This document shows positions 18,706 to 26,353 of a stretch of DNA of 26,353 nucleotides, piece by piece. This DNA comes from Gnetum montanum. Lineage: Eukaryota > Streptophyta > Gnetopsida > Gnetales > Gnetaceae. The notes beneath the pieces were generated by a model that was given only the letters and a program-made list of their open reading frames with translations, was not told the origin of the DNA and made no database searches. Position 1 is the first letter of the stretch; each line of letters begins with the position of its first letter. The stretch covers positions 5,017-31,369 of the forward strand of contig MNCI01016055.1 of NCBI GenBank assembly GCA_015680685.1, written 5' to 3'. The position numbers and the translations under genes were made by a program.

Positions 18706-18799
18706 CTGCATTGATGAGGCCTCATTGACATAGTTGACTGCATCGATAAGACCTCATTGACACATCTTGCCTTGCATCAACAAGGCCTTGTCGATGCAG
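18706..18799. promoter_or_regulatory. Three tandem 28-bp near-palindromes in U3
   Basis: Units lie at 18,706-18,733, 18,738-18,765 and 18,772-18,799. Each is built of a half-site like CTGCATTGATGAGG facing its inverse. The third has 13 of 14 pairs matched, counting one T-G. They end 15 bp before the TATA-like word. Confidence 0.75.
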
Positions 18800-18813
18800 T
18801 GTCTATCCATTGC

Positions 18814-18823
18814 CAATAAATAC
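18814..18823 (+). promoter_or_regulatory. TATA-like word of the plus-strand 5' LTR
   Basis: CAATAAATAC stands where the minus copy has CTATAAATAA, so it is probably a T-to-A-damaged TATA box. Confidence 0.45.
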
Positions 18824-19423
18824 GTGCCTACCAGCCACATTTATGGCAATGTAGATTTCAGTAGTAGCAAAGCTCTTGCATTTTTTCCATTTGAAAGTTA
18901 GAATATTTTTCCCAGAGTGCTATAGCAGGAGTCATTAAGTGTATAGATCTTTATTCGAGCACTGTTGTACGTAAGCATGATAGTGTGTGCAGCAATAAAA
19001 ATGAGCATTCTGATAAACCTTGTAGCACTTTGGATAGATTAACTATTTCATTTATGCATTCAATGTTTTCAATTATTTGTTAAATATTTTAAATTATTTC
19101 GCAAATATTTTCCATCAATTAAGTTAATGAAACAAGTTAAGCTAGATAAATTAAATACATAAGTACGATTGCTTCATGCATAACATGTATTTGCTTGGTA
19201 ATTCCAATAGCATTATTACTTAGTATGCCAAGTAGTGTAGTGCTTGGTTGCTTAGTAGTGGATATGTGGGTTTAGGATGTGTACGAAAAGTGAGAATAGA
19301 TACTTATGTTAGGATTAGTTAAATGCTAGTAAATTAGTTAATTTAGATTAGTTAATCAAATTACTTTTATCTATATTTGAGCACTAATCTATAAAACATC
19401 AAAATAATAAAAATCAAATACTT

Positions 19424-19466
19424 CAATTACACTTAACCATACCAATGAATGTCACAAGTGTAATTG
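19424..19466 (+). other. Conserved hairpin in type-B LTR (copy 2)
   Basis: CAATTACACTT (19,424-19,434) pairs perfectly with AAGTGTAATTG (19,456-19,466) around a 21-nt loop beginning AACCAT. The copy at 499-543 has the same loop start on its sense strand, and three compensatory changes in the stem. Confidence 0.6.
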
Positions 19467-19613
19467 GAAAGAAAACAATTGACCTTAAGGCTAGATTCAC
19501 TTCCTAAAGGGATAGTGCACTAGAAATGATAAATTTCACAGAATTCGACTAGATCGTGCATGAACACTTGTGATTCATATGTTTGGACATAGGGGTTCCT
19601 CATTGCTCATCAT

Positions 19614-19631
19614 AAGCACTATTGCTAGGGA
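19614..19631 (+). other. Decayed primer-binding site, tRNA-Asp-like
   Basis: AAGCACTATTGCTAGGGA begins one base after the LTR end. Against the tRNA-Asp-type site known from Athila elements (TGGCGCCGTTGCCGGGGA) 11 of 18 positions match, and six of the seven differences are C-to-T or G-to-A changes. Confidence 0.45.
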
Positions 19632-19799
19632 CTTTGTTTATGGAACATGCACTAGTTAGGTCTAAGTGAATATCATTAATATCATTGTAAAAACCTAAAG
19701 GTCCATATCATTCCCACTATACATAAAATTATAAAAACACACTGATAATTTCATTTTATTTTGCAAAATATCTTCTTTTTACAAGCCAAAAGATACTAA

Positions 19800-20216
19800 A
19801 CCACTAGTCCCATAAGCATTTAAGGTGGTATACACTCATCCAAATGAGTTTGTGCCAAATTTCACCTTCATCCCACATTAGGATGAATAGATGCAATGGC
19901 ATGATATGGAGGGCAATGTTGTTTTAGCCCTTGATAGATCTGTGCTTGGAATGCTGTTTAAAATCCTTAAGAAGTTGGGCATAGCAGATCTTCACAAGGA
20001 GTACATTATGGATGCATATGACACTTAGAACTACTATCCCACTAAAACATAATGTAAATGAGAAAAACATCAAGAGAAATTCTATGAAGCTACAAAGGGG
20101 AAACATTACAGTAACCCCTTAATCCTACTAGATCAAGAAGACAATGAGGATCCTTCCTTGGAAGGTTCTCAACATGAAGATTCTCCACCCCCTGCTACTG
20201 ATGGTAAGATATGAAC
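19800..20216 (+). pseudogene. N-terminal Gag-like coding remnant
   Basis: One plus frame keeps protein-like runs: NEFVPNFTFIPH, then MEGNVVLALDRSVLGMLFKI, LGIADLHKEYIMDAYD, and after stops DQEDNEDPSLEGSQHEDSPP. It stands between the primer-binding site and the recognised gag, so it is probably the Gag N-terminus. No motif is known to me, and the minus-strand copy does not reach this far. Confidence 0.4.
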
Positions 20217-20228
20217 CTAATCCTATGA

Positions 20229-21560
20229 TTGACTGTTCATAAACTAGGGTCAGGAAAGAGTGATATCCAAGGTAGGGTCTCGGGTACACATCAAAATAAT
20301 AAGGGATATAATGATGGTGATCATAAAAAGTGTAAAAGTGGTGGTGGACACCATGGTGGTAGTGGTAGTCCACATTCCTCTTCATCCTCTTCATCTGATT
20401 CTGAACATTCCTTTTCATCTTATGGTTCTCATGGAAGTTGTTGTCGAAACAATCATGATGAAGGTGATCAATGAAACAACAATGACCATGAAGGCTACCA
20501 AAACTGAAGGGTTGGCCAAAACCATCATCGACATCATCAATGTAGTGATGATGATGAACCTTCATTGCCAACTTGAAGTATGGTCAACATTACAAAGGTA
20601 GTGAAAATCCCAACTAGGCATATGAAGGATAGTTAGATCAAGTGTTTAGATATGAACAATATCCCAAGATTTGAGGGAGGATGCAATTCTATTTGCAGAC
20701 ACATCTACAAGCTTTTTAAGATGCCCGTTCCTTATAAAACATAGAGAATGAGTGGTAGAAACTCAAGCTTTTCCCAAGGATACTGATTAAGGAAGTTGAA
20801 AGTTGGTATAAGTCCTTAGAGTTAGAATCTATCCATAGATGGAGTACCATGTTAGAACAATTCAATGACAAATACTAGACATACTCTAGAGTGTCTACTA
20901 TGAGAAAGCAAATCCAAGCCTAGAAACAGGGAGCATATGAACCTTGGATGCTACCATGAGCTAATACTATTCACTCCTATACCAATGCCCTGGCCATGGT
21001 TACTCTTAGTGAAAACAAATTTTCCACATCGTAGATGGGCTTAAAGAAAAAACAAGAAGAACCCTTGGGGTGTATGCCCAAGGAAGATTTTCTAAAATGA
21101 GGCTCATTAGATCCAAAGGCTAATTGAACAAGTAGCAAAAGAAGAAGGTGAGCTAAAAAAGAGGGAAAGTGATAAAGAATATAATAAAAATACTTCTATT
21201 AGAAAATGAGAGGTTTGATTTGATGACAAGGAGGAGTCAAAACTTGATGAAGTGGTGAATAAAAAGATCTTGCCCATCCAAAAATTTGTTTTTGATATTT
21301 TAGCCAAGGTTGACAAGTTATGGGACTCTTTGGATGAAAAGTTTCAAACCACTTTAAAGATTACCAAAGAATCCAAAGAGAAAAATAGTGATCATAATCG
21401 TAGGAGGTGAAAAGAAGCTGAACGTGCCTACCAAAGAAGTAAGGGCAAAGCTACTATAGTAGAGAAAGTTGTGGAGTCTAACTTTGATGATGAAACTAAA
21501 TGTGACATCTGTTAATATGAACATCCAAAGGGATGTTGCCCTATGGTGTCACAATTACAA
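20229..21560 (+). pseudogene. Gag remnant of the plus-strand element
   Basis: A Ser/Gly/His-rich stretch (20,229-20,474, GSPHSSSSSSSDSEHSFSS) leads into IPTRHMKDS, NIPRFEGGCN, THLQAF and a run like LKLFPRILIKEVESW, all matching the minus-strand gag. Near 21,306 KVDKLWDSLDEKFQTTLKI matches KVDKMWDSLNEKVQSVLKI. The zinc knuckle is at 21,501-21,545, with an in-frame TAA (21,513-21,515) inside it. At least three frameshifts and many stops are present. Confidence 0.8.
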
Positions 21561-22289
21561 GAGTCTAAAGTGTACACATTGAATCCTTGCCTAGCATGTA
21601 GGCAAGCTCCAAGAAATTGCCTTACCCTCAAGGTAGTCCAAGATAGTTCCACTAGCAACAATAGGCTTATTACCCAAGTGGAACTCCTCCACAACCATAC
21701 AAATAATATCAATAGTGGTATCAACCAAAATCATGGGGAATGCCACTGCCAAGGCAGTAGTACCCTTATAGGCAACTAGATCCATACGGGTACTATGTTC
21801 AGTAGCCCGTCTCCCTTAGAAGTTTTGAGAGTCATGCATCATTCTAGCATCATTATTATCCTCCAAAGTACCATTGAACACATTCACCATCTACTCGAGG
21901 GGAAAACCCATATCCATATGCTTATCATCCTCCACATCCCTCTACACCTACACCTTGACCTTCAACTCAATTACCTCCTGCTCTATCCATGTAGGGTGAA
22001 ATTCAGCCATAACCGCAACAATGAAATGCTACAAGGGGTGTACACTTACAACTAGTTTTTCAAGAAAGTGGTTTCGATAATCAATCAAGGAAACAACCTT
22101 TCTTCTAGCCTAGCAGTCCTTTCCAGCCCTCACAACCTACTGTAGCTAATCACCTTACATCTCCAACATCCTCATCCTCTACATCAAATACCTTCAACTG
22201 CCCTTCAAACCAAGTGTTACCTAGGATCTGCACTATAATGTTAACCTATACTATTTCTAATTGGATCAAGGCTAGTAACCTTCCTACAA

Positions 22290-22741
22290 AAAGATCTAAT
22301 CCAGGAAGTCCACTGATCTATCTACAAATTTCTGGACAAGAGCCATGCAAAACTCTTCTTGACTCTAGTTCTGAAGTTATCCACATCTCCCATGATATGT
22401 ACAAGGCCTAGAACTTACCACCTCTTAAGAAGAGTAACATCCATTTAGAATTAGTAGATCAATCGACTACTGTTTCTTTGGGATTAGTAGAGGATATTAT
22501 GATCATAGTCTATGGGTGGTCCTATCCTACTAATTTTCTTGTAATTAAGGTGGACAATTGCAAAAGTGACTTTTCCATTATTATGGGAAGGACTTTTTTA
22601 AGCACGGTTGATTCATGAATGGGTATAAGGGACCTGTCTCTTGAAATATATAAGAAAAATGAGCTAGGAAAAATTGAGAAGAAGCATATTCCATGCATTA
22701 CATACAGTGATAATGGTTGCAATTGTGTGCAAAAGATTTGA
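22290..22741 (+). pseudogene. Protease remnant of the plus-strand element
   Basis: GSPLIYLQISGQEPCKTLLD opens the domain. The active-site Asp is kept, but the following LG is SS (LLDSSSEV). WSYPTNFLVIKVDNCKSDFS and IIMGRTFLSTVDS follow, then a TGA, and the frame closes after CITYSDNGCNCVQKI at about 22,741. One stop (TAG after MYKA) lies near 22,410. The order and spacing match the minus-strand copy. Confidence 0.8.
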
Positions 22742-23760
22742 TCCATCAAGAGCACATATATTAAGGCATGTAATTGGTGTGCATAAGAAATTAATATTCA
22801 ACGGTGTTTGTACATAGCAACCACAAAGCAAGAGGGCACCTAGTGGCTAATAGCTAATTCAGATAGGAGCACAATATGCATGGAGCCAATTGAGAGTCTA
22901 ACATGTGCATATGTTGAAGGCATAGACAAAATTGAATAAGTTCATTCCCAACTCTCTAATGAAGATGATGATACTTGTTGGGGAGAGTTGGAAATCCCTG
23001 ATCACTTCAAGCAGGAGCCCTTAGAACTAAAAACTTTATCGACTAGTATGGAGTATGCATTTTTAAAGAGTGGTATACTAGTCATCATTAATGTCAAACT
23101 TGCTTCTAAAAAAAAAGGAAAGTTGTTAAATGTGGTGAATAAATGGTCAATAGCCTTTGCTTGCTCATATCCATAGCTAACAGGAATCAATCCAAGGATA
23201 TGCAAGCATCGCATCTACATTGATCTAACCATGAAGCCTAGAAGGTAGCCACAGAGGTGGTTGAACGCCAAATTAAAGAAAATAATCAAGGAGGAGATAG
23301 AGTAACTCCTTTTGGCAGGGTTCATCTATCCAATCACGAATAGTGAGTGGGTTAGCCCACTTGTAGTAGTACCAAAGAAGGATGTCAAATGGAAGGTTTG
23401 CTTCAACTTTAGGTTATTAAATATGGCAACATTTAAGGATTATTTTTCTGTCTTTTGTAGATCAAGTGTTAGATATGATATTTGGGCATTATTATTATAG
23501 TTTCTTGGATGGTAATAGTGGCTATAACCAAATCCAAATTGTGCTAGAAGACTAGGCCAAAACAACATTCACGAGTTCCTAGGAGACTTTTTCATACTAT
23601 AAGATTCCATTTCGCCTATACAATGCCCCTACAACATTTCAATGCTTGGCCTTGAGTATGTTTCAGCAACAAATTGGTAGTGGTGTTGAAGTTTTCATGG
23701 ATGACTTCTCCACCTATGGAGCTACATTTGAGCAAGCCTTTGACTGACTTGAGTAAGTAC
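22742..23760 (+). pseudogene. Reverse transcriptase remnant of the plus-strand element
   Basis: A lead-in with WGELEIPDHFKQEPLELK, MEYAFLKSG and ICKHRIYIDLTMKPRR is followed by AGFIYPITNSEWVSPLVVVP. A frameshift near 23,450 and stops break the palm region. The catalytic word VFMDDFSTYG is intact (Asp codons 23,700-23,705). The lead-in region, the PQRWLN word and the palm match the minus-strand RT one for one. Confidence 0.85.
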
Positions 23761-24620
23761 TAAAGAAATGTGTAGAGACAAACCTACGGCTCAATTAGGA
23801 AAAGAGCCATCTCATGATCCAAGAAGGCATTGTGCTAGGACACCAAATTTCACAAAAGTGGATTGAGGTAGACCCAAAAAAGATAAGGGTTATCCAAGGA
23901 ATAACATGCCAACTAGAGACTGTTAAAGATGTTTGATCATTCGTTGGACACACTGGTTACTACCAATGATTTATTAAGAACTTCTCTAAGATTGCAAAGC
24001 CATTGGTAGAACTTACAAAGAAAGATGCACCTTTCATTTGGACCAAGGAATGTGAACACGCATTCCAATAATTAAAGGAGAAACTCATAGAAATACCAAT
24101 CCTACGGGCACCAAATTGATCCAAACCATTCCATATCATGATAGCCACATCAACTACGCTTTGGGAGTAGTGCTCATGTAGCTAGATAATAAGAAATGTC
24201 CATATCATATTCAGTACATGAGTAGAAGCATTGTGGGGGCATAGTTGAATTACACCACCATGAAGAAAGAATTAATGGTAGTGGTGTATGTGCTAGAAAA
24301 GTTTAGGCATTATGTGCTAGGTTATAAGGTATTTGTACATATGGATCACAATGAAATTTACTTCTTTATGAATAAGCTGATGGTGAGCCCTCGTGTTATA
24401 CGGTAGCTTGTGATCTTGCAGGAATTTGATCTTACTATGGTAGATCGAAAAGGGACTGAGAATGTGGTTGCTAACCACCTCTCTCACTTAAGATGGGATA
24501 ACAAATAGGAGGAGAGGCTACTTTCTGATTAGTTTTCATACAAACTCCTCTTTACTAGAGCCATAAATGAACAAACAGTTTAAAAAGTAATATGGTATAA
24601 TGGCATCCTCACATATATTC
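23761..24620 (+). pseudogene. RT connection and RNase H remnant of the plus-strand element
   Basis: After a linker (LGHQISQKWIEVDPKKIRVI) the frame has [28 protein letters not shown] and KPFHIMIAT, the RNase H start. A later stretch reads VVANHLSHLRWDN near 24,470. Many stops and frameshifts separate the pieces. No catalytic set can be read in one frame. Confidence 0.7.
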
Positions 24621-24699
24621 TTACTCAAGATAAGCCATACGACTTGGATTTAGGAAAAAGAAACAATTTGTTCATCTGGCCAAATACTTTATGGAAATC

Positions 24700-25790
24700 A
24701 ACAAACCCCTTTACAAGGTGTGTGCCAATGGCTTGATCCGTTGGTGTGTCCGTGATGAAGATCAATTGCACATTTTCTAGGATGCTCATGAAGTACCTTA
24801 CAGAGGCCACTATGTAGGTAGATGCATGGCCATAAAAATATTGATGGTAGGATACTATTGGCCCACAATCTTTAGGGATGCCCACCAATTTATCAAGTCT
24901 TGTAAACATTGTCAACCTTATGGGGGGATGACCACTCACATGGAAGGTCCTTGATAATGGATTCAACCACTAAAATCTTTCGACAAATGGGGCATTGACT
25001 TCATTGGTCCCATCACATCCATGTCGAACAAAAAGGCCTATATTATATTAGTAGTTCACTACTGGACAAAATGGGTAGAAGCAGCAACTGTTACTGATTG
25101 TACATCATCCACTATTGCTAAATTTATACAAAAAAATATCATGAATAGGTTTTGGATGCCATGTTCACTAATTTTTGATAATGGAACCCATTCCACAGGT
25201 GCACATTTAGAAAATTAATGCAAATCTCGAGGTTCGAACATAAATTAACAACACCTTACGACCCTGAAGCCAAAAGTCAAGCAAAGGTAACCAACCAAGA
25301 GATTACAAAAATACTAATGCAAACCATTAGCAAATATGGGAAGGACTAGAGTACAAAACTTAATGATGCTCTCTAGGCTTATTGTTCAACTTGGAAACTT
25401 CCTGTTGGATATTCTCCCTATGAGTTAGTGTATGAAAAACTTCCAATACTCCTGATTCAATCTAAGCTTTATACACTCTCAATGGCCTATGATCTAAACC
25501 TTGACCTAAGTCTAGCACAAAAGGAAAGATTGATCAATCTGAATGTGCTAGATGAAAATTGCTTAGTGGGCATGTCCTTAAATGAGATGAATAAGGCATT
25601 TAGCAAGCAACATCATGACCTTAGAATCAAGAAACTAAAACTCCAACCAGGAGATAACATTCTTTACTGGAACCCCACACATATACCCTAAAAGAAAAAA
25701 TTCCAAACATTGTGGGAAGGACCTTATATAATTGATCAAACCTTTCCCTCTGGGGCCATGATAATTTACAAACCTAACAGCTCAAATAAA
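24700..25790 (+). pseudogene. Integrase remnant of the plus-strand element
   Basis: The zinc-binding motif is complete: AHEVPYRGH then SCKHCQ. Two stops follow, then WGIDFIGPITSMSNKKAYII with catalytic Asp (24,997-24,999) and SLIFDNGTHS with the second Asp (25,177-25,179). The third catalytic position is Lys (AAG, 25,284-25,286) in SQAKVTNQEITKIL where the family needs Glu. A frameshift lies between the second Asp and this Lys. The C-terminal part runs to LQPGDNILYWNPTHIP and, after a stop, to about 25,790; the minus copy is cut off within this part. Confidence 0.85.
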
Positions 25791-25799
25791 AAGTAGTTA

Positions 25800-26353
25800 G
25801 TTAATATCCAATAAGTGAAGCCTTTCCTAGAACCAAAATAGGCCAATGTAAATACCTCCTCAATAGATGGACAATCACGTTCTATTTTTTAGATCTCCTC
25901 CCTCCAACTTAATTTTTGGGGAGATGGCCATCCGTGTTGACCATTACCATGGTTTCTCAATTTTTCTACCTTTTTTGTCTTTCACATTTCTGATTTTACA
26001 AATTTTTGATCTTCAAATTTTTCTAATTTTATATCATTTTAATACCTTTTAACTTTCTTGATTATTTTACACTTTCTTATATATTTTACTTTATTTTTTT
26101 TCTTTTGTTTAAGTGTGATATTTTCTCATTTTTTCTAATAAATTTGCTTTATTGTCACAAGACAAAGTATCACTGTTGATGTTTACTAATGATGGTTTGT
26201 GCTTAATTTGTGATTATCAATGTCTGGTTTCTATTTTTGAATTATGATGTTTGATGACCTTGACATAGTTTATTTTTCATGGAATAAGCAATGAGTCCAT
26301 GTCATCTGCCCATCCAATGAACTCTATGATTTTCCTTGTTTTGGGAATTTGAG
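25800..26353 (+). other. 3' spacer of the plus-strand element
   Basis: About 550 bp, T-rich, without a supported gene. TTTTTGGGGAGATG at 25,912-25,925 is a polypurine-tract-like word, common after pol in this group. What follows does not match the type-B LTR, so an internal second tract or a different spacer is more likely than an LTR start. Confidence 0.4.

Larger units (their letters stand above)
18685..19612 (+). mobile_element. 5' LTR (type B) of the plus-strand element
   Basis: It starts TGATGAGTCATTG and ends TTGCTCATCA. Three palindromes, a TATA-like word and the AAGCTCTTGCA segment follow in the same order as in the minus-strand 3' LTR, and most of the rest can be aligned by eye. Length about 928 bp against 850 bp there. 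It lies upstream of gag and is followed by a primer-binding-site-like sequence, which supports the LTR end. Confidence 0.7.
18685..26353 (+). mobile_element. Second Ty3/gypsy (Tat/Athila-like) element, 3' end beyond window
   Basis: A type-B LTR, decayed primer-binding site, gag, zinc knuckle, protease, RT, RNase H and integrase follow in order on the plus strand. Every domain aligns with the minus-strand element, for example IPTRHMKDS with IPSRHMKDS in gag, IIMGRTFLS with IIMGRAWLS in protease and LINLNVLDEN with LINLSVLDEN in integrase. It is more decayed than the minus copy: frameshifts and stops occur every few dozen codons. After the integrase ends (about 25,790) there are 560 bp of T-rich spacer up to the window edge, and no 3' LTR is reached. 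Confidence 0.85.

Noticed and set aside
20175-20250. A short intron in the plus-strand gag region (GTAAGATATG ... AACTAG)
   Set aside because: About 46 nt is too short for a plant intron, and the flanking frames are already broken by stops.
20128-20571. 147-codon His-rich open frame on the minus strand
   Set aside because: It is antisense to the gag N-terminal stretch, and its His and Tyr runs mirror GAT/GGT/CAT-rich sense codons. It has no support as a gene.
25912-26353. 3' LTR of the plus-strand element starting after TTTTTGGGGAGATG
   Set aside because: The sequence does not match the type-B 5' LTR: it has neither the TGATGA start nor the palindromic array.
1-26353. CRISPR arrays, bacterial operons, tRNA or rRNA genes
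   Set aside because: No regularly spaced short repeats, ribosome-binding sites, cloverleaf sequences or rRNA words were seen on either strand.

Overview
The window looks like intergenic DNA of a large, repeat-rich land-plant genome. The evidence is old, stop-riddled Ty3/gypsy retrotransposons of the Ogre/Tat/Athila type, LTRs with plant-style TATA boxes, a plant telo-box promoter motif, a fragment of a plant DRB-type dsRNA-binding protein, AT-rich composition and heavy C-to-T / G-to-A decay. A gymnosperm or similarly large plant genome is my guess, not something the sequence proves. There is no bacterial gene organisation, no CRISPR array and no RNA gene that I can support. I see no intact protein-coding gene; every coding trace is broken.

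Layout. (1) 1-352: part of an LTR (type A), minus strand, cut by the left edge. (2) 353 to about 11,428: one degenerate Tat/Athila-like element on the minus strand. Read in its own direction it has gag (11,428-10,210), a Pro/Gln-rich linker, protease (9470-9009), reverse transcriptase (8890-8028), RNase H (7790-7200) and integrase (7060-6065). A spacer of about 1.1 kb follows, then a second same-sense coding unit (4488-1341) with its own TATA promoter, a probable leader intron and a long coiled-coil product. A polypurine tract and a 3' LTR (type B, 1202-353) close it. The 5' end and 5' LTR are missing. (3) 11,429-13,875: non-LTR sequence holding a minus-strand DRB pseudogene (dsRNA-binding domain at 12,779-12,573) in an unusually CpG-rich block. 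(4) 13,876-17,427: a complete non-autonomous LTR element with 1.24-1.25 kb LTRs and a perfect 5-bp target duplication (CAAAG). (5) 17,639-18,435: a type-A LTR, probably solo. (6) 18,685-26,353: a second copy of the Tat/Athila-like family on the plus strand, with type-B 5' LTR, decayed primer-binding site, gag, protease, RT, RNase H, integrase and 3' spacer; its 3' LTR lies beyond the window.

The two big elements explain each other. Their gag, protease, RT and integrase align along their length, and the same LTR type lies upstream of one and downstream of the other. The most interesting new signals are three. An array of 28-bp near-palindromes, built from a 14-bp half-site, lies just upstream of the TATA box in both type-B LTRs and again at the internal promoter of the second coding unit. 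A hairpin within the type-B LTR has three compensatory base-pair changes between its two copies. And an LTR promoter has a telo-box placed exactly 15 nt upstream of the TATA box in both LTRs.

All similarities were judged by reading; no alignment or database search was run, and identities given are estimates by eye.
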